The position numbers and the translations under genes were made by a program. The notes beneath the pieces were generated by a model, which saw nothing but the letters and a program-made list of their open reading frames with translations, ran no database searches and had not been told where the DNA came from. Positions 17,882 through 26,369 of a stretch of 64,000 nucleotides of DNA are shown here, in pieces. Positions within the stretch are counted from its first letter, which is position 1. Each line of letters starts with the position of its first letter. This DNA is from Marinobacter changyiensis (lineage in GTDB: Bacteria > Pseudomonadota > Gammaproteobacteria > Pseudomonadales > Oleiphilaceae), in assembly GCF_009193265.1 (NCBI RefSeq), contig NZ_VZZZ01000001.1, positions 930,001-994,000 on the forward strand. Direction: 5' to 3'.

Positions 17882-18928
17882 ATGCCAATGACACGTCGAG
17901 CATTACTGAAGAACACCACTCTGGCGTCTGCCAGCTTCGCGCTAATAGGCGGCCAGAGTCTGTTTGCCGGTCGCGCCTCAGCAGCCACGAAGCTCACTGG
18001 GGCGTATTATATTCCACCTTCCTACGAAGCCCTGAGTTACGGTTCCAACGGATTTATTGACTACCTCAAAAACCAGGGAGGCGATGCCCTAAACGTCGAT
18101 TTCTACCACTCCGGCCAGCTTGTGAAGGCCGATGAGCAACTGCCCGCGTTGCGTGCCGGCGCCATTGATTTCATGTTTCATACCACATCGTACATTACCC
18201 GTTCTCTGCCGATTCTGGGCATCACCGGCCTGCCCGGAGTGGTTGACGAGCTCTATCGCAACCCGGAGCGCCTCGCCAAGGGCAGCCCTCTCATGACATT
18301 GATCAATGCGGAATTGGCCAAGGACAATATCTACATGCTCACTTCCGGTGGCGGAATTCTTCAGCCTGAATACATCTGGAGCACAGCGGCCAGCCCGATT
18401 CGCTCACTCGACGGTGTGCGCGGCAAGAAAATCCGTATCGTCAGTTTCGAAGCCACGACAGCACTGAAGCCCTTCAACATTGCCGCCGTGCGTATTTCAT
18501 CGTCGGAAACCTACATGGCGCTGCAGCGCGGCACCATTGATGCGGCAGTGGCAAATATTTCAACCGTCTATGGGCGCAGCCTGCAGGAACAACTGAAAGT
18601 GTGCTACGAGCTGCCCATGACCGCCTACACAGTGGCCCCGTTCATGCTCCGCTCGCGCTGGGACGCCCTTGAGGGCGACGTCAGGCAAGCTCTTGAAGGC
18701 GCAGCACAGTGGTACGAAGAGAACTTCGCCAGCTACTGTAATGAAGAGATCTACCCGAACAAATACTGGCCTGCCGTCAAAGAGGCCGGAGTAGAAGTTG
18801 TCCTGCCCAGCGACGAAGATCTCGCGACTTACCGGGAAAGCAGCCAGACGGTATGGGAAGAGTGGAAGGAGCAGGTCGGCAAGGAGGTCGGCGAAAAAGC
18901 CATCGCACTTGCTCTCGGTCAAGTCTGA
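17882..18928 (+). CDS. TRAP transporter substrate-binding protein (DctP type), Tat-exported
   Basis: This 348-residue periplasmic receptor has a twin-arginine signal (T-R-R-A-L-L-K at residues 4-10, then a hydrophobic stretch to RASA), so it is exported folded. The mature protein has the DctP pattern, including the Arg-containing strand VRGKKIRIVSFEA, where a conserved Arg holds the substrate carboxylate. It captures the ligand for the flanking M and Q subunits. The ligand is presumably the acid degraded by the cluster. Confidence 0.88.
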   Translation: MPMTRRALLKNTTLASASFALIGGQSLFAGRASAATKLTGAYYIPPSYEALSYGSNGFIDYLKNQGGDALNVDFYHSGQLVKADEQLPALRAGAIDFMFHTTSYITRSLPILGITGLPGVVDELYRNPERLAKGSPLMTLINAELAKDNIYMLTSGGGILQPEYIWSTAASPIRSLDGVRGKKIRIVSFEATTALKPFNIAAVRISSSETYMALQRGTIDAAVANISTVYGRSLQEQLKVCYELPMTAYTVAPFMLRSRWDALEGDVRQALEGAAQWYEENFASYCNEEIYPNKYWPAVKEAGVEVVLPSDEDLATYRESSQTVWEEWKEQVGKEVGEKAIALALGQV

Positions 18929-18940
18929 GGAGTGATTTTG

Positions 18941-19462
18941 ATGACCAAGTTGGCAATGCAAAGTTGGGACGGCCTTCTGGCTGTCCTGCGCTGGACCATG
19001 ATCGTGGTGCTGATTTTCATGATGCTGACCATCTGCTATGACGTGGTTATGCGCTATGTGTTTGTGCAACCGACAAGCTGGAGTCTGGAAATCAACTCGT
19101 TCCTGCTGGTCTATCTGGCGGTCATCGGTGCAGGCGAGGCTCAGCGCCATGATTCCCACATCCGCATCACGTTCTTCACCCAACGCCTTCCAAGGCGTGG
19201 GCAAGATCTGGTCAGAATAGTCACCGGAGCGCTTGGCTTGTTGTTCTGCTCAATCATGGTCTGGCGCGGTAGCCTGATGGCCCACGACGCCTGGTCATAT
19301 GGCGAACGGGTATCAAGCGCCTTTGGCACGCTCATGGTCTATCCCTACGCGCTCATTCCCATCGGTTTTGGCGCGCTTGGGTTGCAATTTCTGATCGATA
19401 TTCTGTGTGCAGGGTACGATCTATTCCGTCCAACAAACCGGGAGGACACAACCCATGCCTGA
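18941..19462 (+). CDS. TRAP transporter, small membrane subunit (DctQ type)
   Basis: This is a four-helix protein of 173 residues. The family signature is the segment with W-S-L-E-I-N-S-F-L around residue 51 and the basic R-x-D/H-S-H-I-R-I-T turn. The GTG at 18932 overlaps the TGAGGAG ribosome site itself, so I start at the ATG 18941. The stop overlaps the next gene's start by eight bases. Confidence 0.88.
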   Translation: MTKLAMQSWDGLLAVLRWTMIVVLIFMMLTICYDVVMRYVFVQPTSWSLEINSFLLVYLAVIGAGEAQRHDSHIRITFFTQRLPRRGQDLVRIVTGALGLLFCSIMVWRGSLMAHDAWSYGERVSSAFGTLMVYPYALIPIGFGALGLQFLIDILCAGYDLFRPTNREDTTHA

Positions 19463-21398
19463 TTCATTGAGCCATAAGTTAATTGCGGCGCACTTGGTGA
19501 GTGGCAAGATGACGCCGGGTAGCGAGATTGCGCTCACAATGGACCAGGCGCTGCTGCAGGACGTACTGGGTACGCTGGTCATGTTGGAACTCGATGCAAT
19601 GGGCATCGAGCGAGTACATACATCGCCCAGTGTTCAGTACATTGACCACACCCTGACCCAACAGGACAACTTCAACGCCGACGCCCACCTGTTCCTGAAG
19701 AGCGCATGCGAGCGTTTAGGCATCTGGTACAGCGGTCCGGGTAATGGCATCAGCCACCCGGTGCACATGGAACGCTTTGGCAAGCCTGGTGACAGTCTGG
19801 TGGGGTGTGACAGCCACACGACCTCAGCGGGAGCCCTGGGTATGTTGGCCATTGGCGCCGGCGGTATTGAAGTAGCCATGGCGATGGCCGGTGAACCCCT
19901 GTTTTTAGCGATGCCTCACATCGTCGGGGTGCGCCTGACCGGAGAGCTTCCGGACTGGGTCAGTGCCAAGGATGTGGTATTGGAGCTGCTACGCCGCCAC
20001 GGGGTGGCGGGAGCAAAAAACTGCATCCTCGAGTATTACGGCCCCGGGCTGGCGGCACTGGATACCATGGACCGCCATGTGCTGGCCAATATGGGCACAG
20101 AGATGGGAGCCACAACCAGCGTGTTTCCCAGTGATGACGTCACCCTTGAGTTCATGCGAGCCCGGGGCCGCGCATCCGAATGGCAGGCGTTAGCAGCAGA
20201 TCCGGGCTGTCAGTACGACCGGGACGAACACATTGATCTGACCCGACTGGAACCCCTGATTGCCCTGCCCTCCAGCCCGGACAAGGTTGTGCCTGTCAGT
20301 GAAGTGGCCGGAGAGCCGGTCTACCAAGCGTATATCGGTTCATCGGGAAACCCTGGGTATCGCGACTTTGCGGTCGTTGCGGACATTGTCCGGGATCGTA
20401 CGATCTCACCCAATGTGTCGCTGGACATCAACCCATCCACTCGGCAGGTTCTGTCGGCGCTGATTGACAAAGGCCACCTGGCCACCTTGATCAAAGCCGG
20501 GGCGCGTCTTCACCAACCCGGTTGCAATGGTTGTATCGGAATGGGCCAGGCCCCCGCAACGGGCCGTAACAGCCTGCGCACTGTGCCGCGCAACTTTCCC
20601 GGCCGCTCGGGCACCCTGGAGGACGCGGTGTTCCTGTGCAGCCCCGAGACCGCCGCCGCCTCAGCATTGTACGGTGTAATTACCGATCCGCGCACCCTGG
20701 GGCAGACCTACCTGCGTCCGACCGAACCTGAAAACATGAAGCCTGACGACCACATGTTTTTGCCGCCATTGGCGCCCGACAAGGCACGCCACGTCAAACT
20801 ACTGGCAACCGACAACACCCCCCCGCTGGCTGTGCTCAGGCCTTTACCGGAGTCCATATCCGCGCCGGTACTGCTGAAGGTTGGCGACAACATCTCTACC
20901 GATGACATCATGCCCGCAGGTGCGCGTGTGCTCCCGATCTGGAGCAACATAGAGGCCTCATCGGAACACACATTTGAAGCGGTGGATCCAGGTTACACCA
21001 CCCGGGCGCGCAATCAGGGGGAAGCTGGCCACATTATCGTTGCCGGTGACAACTACGGTCAGGGCTCAAGCCGTGAAAACGCGGCTCTCGTGCCCCGGTC
21101 TCTGGGACTGCAGGTGGTCATTGCCAAGAGCATTGCCCGCATACACTGGCAGAATCTGCCCTGCTTCGGTGTCTTGCCTTTGACCCTGGACAATCCAAAA
21201 GACCTGGACCAACTGCAGCAGGGCGACGTGATTCGGATTGACCATCTTCGTGACCAACTGGCCGCTGGCACCCGCATCACGGCCATCGTCAATGACCACC
21301 AGACAATTACCTTGAAACATGAGCTAAGTACCCGCCAGCAAGCTATTTTTTCAGCCGGTGGCGTTATCAACTGGCTCTCGCGGAGAACCGGATCATGA
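19455..21398 (+). CDS. Aconitase-family hydratase
   Basis: This 647-residue protein combines the three aconitase core domains and the C-terminal swivel domain. The [4Fe-4S] ligands are Cys118 (VGCDSHT), Cys357 and Cys360 (PGCNGC). The swivel domain carries GDNISTDDIMPAG near 483 and NYGQGSSREN near 546, with the catalytic Ser. It is shorter than housekeeping aconitases (about 900 residues) and is nearer the 640-660 residue group that includes uncharacterised hydratases. In this operon it more likely hydrates an imported unsaturated diacid such as mesaconate or citraconate than citrate. GGGAGG precedes the ATG, which lies inside the DctQ end. Confidence 0.85.
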   Translation: MPDSLSHKLIAAHLVSGKMTPGSEIALTMDQALLQDVLGTLVMLELDAMGIERVHTSPSVQYIDHTLTQQDNFNADAHLFLKSACERLGIWYSGPGNGISHPVHMERFGKPGDSLVGCDSHTTSAGALGMLAIGAGGIEVAMAMAGEPLFLAMPHIVGVRLTGELPDWVSAKDVVLELLRRHGVAGAKNCILEYYGPGLAALDTMDRHVLANMGTEMGATTSVFPSDDVTLEFMRARGRASEWQALAADPGCQYDRDEHIDLTRLEPLIALPSSPDKVVPVSEVAGEPVYQAYIGSSGNPGYRDFAVVADIVRDRTISPNVSLDINPSTRQVLSALIDKGHLATLIKAGARLHQPGCNGCIGMGQAPATGRNSLRTVPRNFPGRSGTLEDAVFLCSPETAAASALYGVITDPRTLGQTYLRPTEPENMKPDDHMFLPPLAPDKARHVKLLATDNTPPLAVLRPLPESISAPVLLKVGDNISTDDIMPAGARVLPIWSNIEASSEHTFEAVDPGYTTRARNQGEAGHIIVAGDNYGQGSSRENAALVPRSLGLQVVIAKSIARIHWQNLPCFGVLPLTLDNPKDLDQLQQGDVIRIDHLRDQLAAGTRITAIVNDHQTITLKHELSTRQQAIFSAGGVINWLSRRTGS

Positions 21399-22333
21399 AC
21401 ACCATCCTCCACCCCCCCACGGCAGTCGATCTCGTTGAAGTCGCCCCTCGGGATGGCTTTCAATCGATCCACGAATTATTGCCCACAGCCGACAAGATCC
21501 GATGCATTCAGGCACTGATTGACGCCGGCATTACCCGCATTGAAATTGGCTCATTTGTCAGTCCCAAAGCCATCCCCCAGATGGCAGATATTGGCGACAT
21601 CGTAGCGGCATTTCAGGAACATACCGGCATGCGTTTCTCGGCGCTTGTCCCCAATCTCAAGGGTGCCGACCGGGCTCTGGCGAAGGGCATCAAGGAACTT
21701 GTTTTTGTGGTCTCGGTGTCGGAGTCCCATAACCAGAGCAATGTGCGCCAGAGTGTGGACAGTTCACTGGAGGGCCTGAAAGCAATCGCCGAGCGGCTCA
21801 GGCGCGAAAAAGAGTCTGTGGGTCTGAGGCTCGATTTAGCTACCTGCTTTGATTGTCCCTATGAGGGCGAGATCCAGTGGCAACAGGTAGATGCGGTGCT
21901 GGGTAAAGCTCGGGATATCTGCCAGGGTATCGAACTGGAAGTGGGCCTTTGTGACACCACGGGCCGCGCCACACCCTATCAGGTCGCAAACCACTTCACC
22001 CGCCTGCGGGAACGCCATGACAGCGCCGCCCTGAAATGGGCCTTCCACGGCCATGATACCTTTGGAATGGGTGTCGCCAATGCCCTGTTCGCGATCCAGC
22101 ATGGCGCAACCACCCTGGATGCCTCCGCCGCAGGTTTGGGTGGCTGCCCGTTTGCTCCCGGAGCGACCGGAAACACCGCTACCGAAGATCTGATCTATGC
22201 CCTGCAAGGGGGCCATATCGATACCGGGGTGAATTTGCCACGGCTTCTGGTGGCAGCCGACGCCATCGCTGCCCTGCCGGGGGGCCAAACGGCCAGCCAC
22301 CTGCGCAATGTTCCACGCGAACGGGTGAGCTAA
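21395..22333 (+). CDS. HMG-CoA-lyase-family enzyme
   Basis: This is a 312-residue DRE-TIM barrel. RDGFQ near residues 15-19, the metal-binding H-G-H-D-T-F-G-M-G, and the glycine-rich loop GLGGCPFAPGATGN with the active-site Cys are all present. Enzymes of this family split 3-hydroxy-3-methyl acyl-CoAs. Known activities include HMG-CoA lyase (acetyl-CoA plus acetoacetate) and citramalyl-CoA lyase (acetyl-CoA plus pyruvate). The ATGA overlap with the hydratase gene indicates translational coupling. The pairing with a CoA-transferase and hydratase makes the citramalyl-CoA route the favoured guess. Confidence 0.87.
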   Translation: MNTILHPPTAVDLVEVAPRDGFQSIHELLPTADKIRCIQALIDAGITRIEIGSFVSPKAIPQMADIGDIVAAFQEHTGMRFSALVPNLKGADRALAKGIKELVFVVSVSESHNQSNVRQSVDSSLEGLKAIAERLRREKESVGLRLDLATCFDCPYEGEIQWQQVDAVLGKARDICQGIELEVGLCDTTGRATPYQVANHFTRLRERHDSAALKWAFHGHDTFGMGVANALFAIQHGATTLDASAAGLGGCPFAPGATGNTATEDLIYALQGGHIDTGVNLPRLLVAADAIAALPGGQTASHLRNVPRERVS

Positions 22334-22401
22334 CCATTGCAGCGTCCGGCTACCGTTAACCCGAGTAGCCAATACTTCCATAACCGGGCACCGGGCCGAG
22401 G

Positions 22402-23037
22402 ATGATGACTATGCCAACACTGTGGGGACGCACTACCTCCAGCAACGTCCAGAAGGTTATGTGGTTGTGCGCTGAGATGGCACTTGATGTGGAGCGTATC
22501 GATATTGGCGGCAAGTTCGGCAACACCGATACCGCGGCCTTCAGGGCAAAAAACCCCAATGGCCTGATACCGGTTTTTGAAGACGAGGCGCTGGTGTTAT
22601 GGGAATCCAATGCCATTTTGCGCTATTTGGCGGTGAGCCGTGCCAATCAGGCCTTTTATCCCGCTGAGCCAACCACCCGGGGTCTGATTGATCAATGGAT
22701 GGATTGGCAGTTGGGAACACTCTGGCCCTGCATGAGGCCGTACTTCATCAGCCTGGCACGAACACCGGAAAAAGAGCGCGACCATACCGCCACCGACGCC
22801 GCACGGGACAAAACATTCGCGTTATGGTCAATACTGGAAGATTCACTGGTCTCATCTGACTGGATCGTTGGCCGGGCGCCTAGCCTGGCAGATATTGCTC
22901 TGGGCCCTTTTCTGCATCGCTGGTTCACACTCAACCCAGCGGCCCTACACCAACAACCCCGACTTCAGGCGCTCTACCACCGATTTTCAGAACGGCCCAC
23001 CTACCAGCAACACGTCATCGCGCAGCCGTTCCGCTAA
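22402..23037 (+). CDS. Glutathione S-transferase
   Basis: This 211-residue protein has a thioredoxin-like N-domain (TLWGRTTSSNVQKV, with Ser as the likely glutathione-activating residue; N-P-N-G-L-I-P-V cis-proline; E-S-N-A-I near 70) and a helical C-domain. Three possible ATG codons lie between 22402 and 22411. It conjugates or reduces electrophiles using glutathione. It is followed, on the opposite strand, by ChaC and an OYE reductase, giving a glutathione/electrophile theme. Confidence 0.9.
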   Translation: MMTMPTLWGRTTSSNVQKVMWLCAEMALDVERIDIGGKFGNTDTAAFRAKNPNGLIPVFEDEALVLWESNAILRYLAVSRANQAFYPAEPTTRGLIDQWMDWQLGTLWPCMRPYFISLARTPEKERDHTATDAARDKTFALWSILEDSLVSSDWIVGRAPSLADIALGPFLHRWFTLNPAALHQQPRLQALYHRFSERPTYQQHVIAQPFR

Positions 23038-23107
23038 TCAACGTGGATTCAGGCCCGTGCCGCTAGAGTTGGGTGATACCCATGCCGGGCCGGACAAACG
23101 GGTCAAT

Positions 23108-23662
23108 TCAGCGCAGATAACTCTCAAGCGCAAACACATGGGGGTCATCATCGCCCAGTGTTCGCAACGCAGTGGCGAGTTTCAGCAAATAATCGCTGTT
23201 GCGACCGCTGGGGCCCTGGGCGTTAGAGATCTGGTTGGCAATTTCAGCGTCCTCGGCCGGGCCGAGGAAGGCAGCGTTGTCTTCGGTGGCGATATACACC
23301 AGGCCGTCTTCGCGGGTGCCATCAGTAAATATCATCGGGGTGACAAATCGCAGGTAGCCATTTTTTTCCCGCACATCCAGGTGTGAAAAGACGTCAGGGG
23401 AAACCCGGTAAGCCATGCCCTTACAGCAAGTAGCAGGCGACTCTATCAGGGTAACCACGCGTCCCGGGGACTCGAGGGTGCCGCGGTGGTCATGGGAGCC
23501 CTGCCAGAACCGACGAGCCCAACCTTCAATGCTCGCCGGGCGTTGCTCCAGGAACGGGAAATCGACCTTGTAGATCAGTGAGCCGTAGCCAAACAGCCAC
23601 ACCGACTCTACCCCATCAAAGCAGTAGCGCCGGCGATTGTGTTCCGTGGTATCAAAAGACAT
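23108..23662 (-). CDS. chaC: Glutathione-specific gamma-glutamylcyclotransferase (ChaC family)
   Basis: This 184-residue protein releases 5-oxoproline from glutathione. The nucleotide-like loop YGSLI follows WLFG near residue 25, and the catalytic Glu lies in DVREKNGY near residue 97, as in ChaC. The length is close to the family norm. It is convergent with the GST gene and follows the OYE reductase on its own strand, with a 36-bp gap. Glutathione recycling after conjugation is the probable role. Confidence 0.88.
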   Translation of the reverse strand: MSFDTTEHNRRRYCFDGVESVWLFGYGSLIYKVDFPFLEQRPASIEGWARRFWQGSHDHRGTLESPGRVVTLIESPATCCKGMAYRVSPDVFSHLDVREKNGYLRFVTPMIFTDGTREDGLVYIATEDNAAFLGPAEDAEIANQISNAQGPSGRNSDYLLKLATALRTLGDDDPHVFALESYLR

Positions 23663-23698
23663 GGTGCTGGTCGGTTTCCTCTACACCCGGATTTGATA

Positions 23699-24811
23699 TC
23701 AATATAACTTGGTCAGCGCCTTCTTGGCGAATGCTTCGACGTCTGCAATCCGGCCTTCCTTCACCTTGACCAGCCATTGGGGGTCCTGAAGCAAGGCGCG
23801 GCCGACGGCAATCAGTTCAAACTCGTGGTTGTTCATGCGTTCCACCAGTTCGTCGATTCCTGACTGCTCCACCGCTTCCTTCTTGCTGGCAAAGGTGCCG
23901 CTGATGAAGTCTTCGGTCAGACCAACACTGCCCACAGACATCGTCGGCTTGCCGGACAGTTTCTGGGTCCAACCAGCAAGGTTCAGATCGGAACCCTCAA
24001 ATTCCGGTTCCCAGAAGCGACGGGTCGAAGCGTGGAAGATGTCTACACCTGCTTCAACCAACGGTGTGAGGAACTGCTCCAGCTCCTCCGGTGTGCTGAC
24101 CAGTTTCGCTTCGTAGTCCTGCTGTTTCCATTGGGAGAATCTCAGCATAATCGGAAAATCCGGGCCCACGCGATGGCGAATGGCTTCGATAATTTCGATC
24201 ACAAAGCGCTGACGATTGGCCATGTTGCCGCCGTACTCGTCGGTGCGCTGGTTGGTACCTTCCCAGAAAAACTGATCGAGCAGGTAACCGTGGGCCCCGT
24301 GGATCTCCACACCATCAAAACCGAGGGCCTGGGCATCCTGGGCCGCGTCTGCAAAGGCCTTGACCACATCGGCGATGTCGTCCAGCGTCATGGCCTTGCC
24401 ATTCGGCTTACCGGGGGCAAACAGGCCGGATGGGCTGAAACCCGGCACACCGGGGTCTGGCTCGATGCCTTCCTTGCGAACGGCGCCTACGTGCCACAAC
24501 TGCGGGAAAATAGCGCCGCCGGCCTCATGAACCGCATCCACGACTTTCTTCCAACCCCCCAGGGCCTCATCGCCATGGAACGCCGGTACGTCGGGATAGC
24601 CATTGGCGCCGGGATGATTGACCGTAGTGCCTTCGGTAATCAGCAGGCCCACACCACCTTCGGCGCGACGGCGATAGTAATCCACCACGTTATCCCCTGG
24701 CACATTGCCCGGTGAAAAATTGCGGGTCATCGGAGCCATGGCCACACGATTACGGAGTTTCAGGGAGTTGTCTTCAAAAGGCTGGAATAACGGACCGAGG
24801 TTCATGGTCAT
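23699..24811 (-). CDS. NADH:flavin oxidoreductase, Old Yellow Enzyme family
   Basis: This 370-residue FMN TIM-barrel enzyme reduces activated double bonds or nitro groups. Visible motifs are RVAMAPMTRNF near 22-32, YYRRRAEGGVGLLITEGT, and HGAHGYLLDQFFWEGTNQRTD carrying the substrate-binding His and the following strand. It is transcribed divergently from the HxlR regulator, and the gap carries two GGTT-N9-AACC repeats, which suggests control by that regulator. AAGGAG precedes the ATG. Confidence 0.92.
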   Translation of the reverse strand: MTMNLGPLFQPFEDNSLKLRNRVAMAPMTRNFSPGNVPGDNVVDYYRRRAEGGVGLLITEGTTVNHPGANGYPDVPAFHGDEALGGWKKVVDAVHEAGGAIFPQLWHVGAVRKEGIEPDPGVPGFSPSGLFAPGKPNGKAMTLDDIADVVKAFADAAQDAQALGFDGVEIHGAHGYLLDQFFWEGTNQRTDEYGGNMANRQRFVIEIIEAIRHRVGPDFPIMLRFSQWKQQDYEAKLVSTPEELEQFLTPLVEAGVDIFHASTRRFWEPEFEGSDLNLAGWTQKLSGKPTMSVGSVGLTEDFISGTFASKKEAVEQSGIDELVERMNNHEFELIAVGRALLQDPQWLVKVKEGRIADVEAFAKKALTKLY

Positions 24812-24850
24812 GGGGGAGGCTCCTTAAATGAGTAGCAACCTTGCTAGTTT

Positions 24851-24867
24851 GGTTTCTTAAAGCAACC
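24851..24867. promoter_or_regulatory. GGTT-N9-AACC repeat 1, candidate HxlR operator
   Basis: This is a 17-bp interrupted palindrome in the divergent promoter of the OYE and HxlR genes. The same unit recurs 28 bp further on. Confidence 0.5.
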
Positions 24868-24878
24868 ATATTGAATCT

Positions 24879-24895
24879 GGTTTTAAAATGCAACC
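24879..24895. promoter_or_regulatory. GGTT-N9-AACC repeat 2, candidate HxlR operator
   Basis: Same arms and spacing as the site at 24851. It is followed by TATT in both copies and lies 21 bp before the HxlR start codon. Confidence 0.5.
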
Positions 24896-24916
24896 CTATT
24901 AGGTACACTCGATTTC

Positions 24917-25396
24917 ATGGCCAGAAAACGTTTTGATGACTCCAACTGCTCCGTCGCCCGCGCCCTCAATGAAGTGGGGGACTGGTGGTCGCTGCTGATT
25001 GTGCTGCAGGCGATGTACGGCAGCCGCCGGTTTGTCGACTTTCAGCAGGAACTCGGTATTGCCCGGAATATCCTGTGTGACCGTCTTGCCCGTCTGGTGG
25101 ATAACCAGGTCCTGCGCAAGGTCGAGGTGGGCGAACACGGCTCACGCCAGGAATACCGCCTGACTGAAAAGGGCCGGGATTTGTTCCCGGTCGTCATTGC
25201 ATTGCGCCAATGGGGCGACAAGTGGAACCCCTCCCCTGAGGGCGCCCCATTAAACCTGAGAGACCGCGAAACGGGTCAAGCCATCCGGCCCATGACCGTG
25301 CAAACCGAGGGCGGCAAAGAGCTTACAGTGCGGGATGTATGCATGCCTGAAGAAGTCACTGACGAATCCTCCAAAGCTGGCGAAAAGATCGGCTAA
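24917..25396 (+). CDS. HxlR-family transcriptional regulator
   Basis: This 159-residue winged-helix protein has the family core N-x-C-S-V-A-R-A-L-x-x-x-G-D-x-W-S-L-L-I, with the Cys (residue 10) that senses electrophiles or oxidants in many HxlR members, followed by FQQELGIARNILCDRL and the E-Y-x-L-T-E-K-G wing. No clear ribosome site precedes the ATG, so the message may be leaderless. It probably controls the divergent OYE reductase in response to reactive electrophiles. Confidence 0.9.
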   Translation: MARKRFDDSNCSVARALNEVGDWWSLLIVLQAMYGSRRFVDFQQELGIARNILCDRLARLVDNQVLRKVEVGEHGSRQEYRLTEKGRDLFPVVIALRQWGDKWNPSPEGAPLNLRDRETGQAIRPMTVQTEGGKELTVRDVCMPEEVTDESSKAGEKIG

Positions 25397-25553
25397 GCCC
25401 CTGCCCCAGCAGGCTTTCTTCCCTGCAATTGAGCTATATCAAATTTCCCGCGAATGGTCGTCCGGACCCGTGTCCATTCTTGCGCTAAATCAACTCGTGA
25501 TTGTCACAGCCGCTTAACCTGAGTTCATCCACTTTCTGGCTAAGGAAACCGTG

Positions 25554-26255
25554 ATGTTCCCAAGAAGACTCTGTCTGCTGGCTGTCGCCACCAGTTTTTT
25601 GAACGCCCCTGTGATTCACGCTTATGAAGCGGGAGACCTGATCCTGCGTGCAGGCGTCGCCGTGGTTGACCCGCAGGATTCCAGCGGTAACGTTCGGGTT
25701 GGTGCTACCGAACTGGCGGGCTGGAAGGTCGATGTGGACTCCAACCGTCAGCTTGGTCTCACGGCCAGCTACCTTGTTACCGACCACTTCGGTGTTGGGC
25801 TCCTGGCGGCAACGCCGTTCAAACACAACATCAGTGGCGATGGCAGCGCCCTGTCAGGGGCGGGCAAGCTGGCCGAAACCAAACACCTGCCACCGACCCT
25901 CACTCTGCAGTATTTCCCTCTGGCCAGCGGCAGCCAGGTTCAGCCCTATATAGGTGTCGGGGTGAATTACACCGTGTTCTTTGAGGAAAAGACCACCCCG
26001 ACTTTGACCAACGCCCTGGGCGCGGACCGCACCACCATTGAACTGGATGACAGTGTTGGCGTTGCGGGCGAGCTCGGTGTTGACGTCGCCCTGGATGACC
26101 ACTTCGGCTTTAACGCCGCAATCTGGTGGCTCGATATAGACACGGAAGCCACGATCAAGGCATACGACGGCGCAGACAATCTTGCAGCGACTGGCAAGGT
26201 CGACGTTGATATTGACCCTCTGGTCTATATGCTGGGCTTCACCTACCGCTTCTGA
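25554..26255 (+). CDS. ompW: OmpW-family outer-membrane protein
   Basis: This 233-residue precursor has a signal peptide ending at IHA, after which YEAGDLILRAGVAVVDP opens the eight-stranded OmpW barrel. The protein ends with YMLGFTYRF, the aromatic C-terminus recognised by the BAM complex. OmpW forms a narrow hydrophobic channel linked to uptake of small non-polar compounds. AAGGA lies seven bases before the ATG. An in-frame GTG directly upstream (25551) is less well spaced. Confidence 0.9.
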   Translation: MFPRRLCLLAVATSFLNAPVIHAYEAGDLILRAGVAVVDPQDSSGNVRVGATELAGWKVDVDSNRQLGLTASYLVTDHFGVGLLAATPFKHNISGDGSALSGAGKLAETKHLPPTLTLQYFPLASGSQVQPYIGVGVNYTVFFEEKTTPTLTNALGADRTTIELDDSVGVAGELGVDVALDDHFGFNAAIWWLDIDTEATIKAYDGADNLAATGKVDVDIDPLVYMLGFTYRF

Positions 26256-26284
26256 CCTTTCCCGGGCAACCCGGAAACCGCACG

Positions 26285-26320
26285 TAAAAAAACCGCCATC
26301 ATCGCTGAGGGCGGTTTTTT
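26285..26320. terminator. Bidirectional intrinsic terminator
   Basis: The stem AACCGCC (26291-26297) pairs with GGCGGTT (26310-26316). It is flanked by a run of A on the left and T on the right, so it can end both ompW and the convergent rhlE transcript. Confidence 0.85.
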
Positions 26321-26369
26321 CATGGCGCGAACTCTAGAACAGCACTAAAAATGCTGGCTCAAGCCCGGT

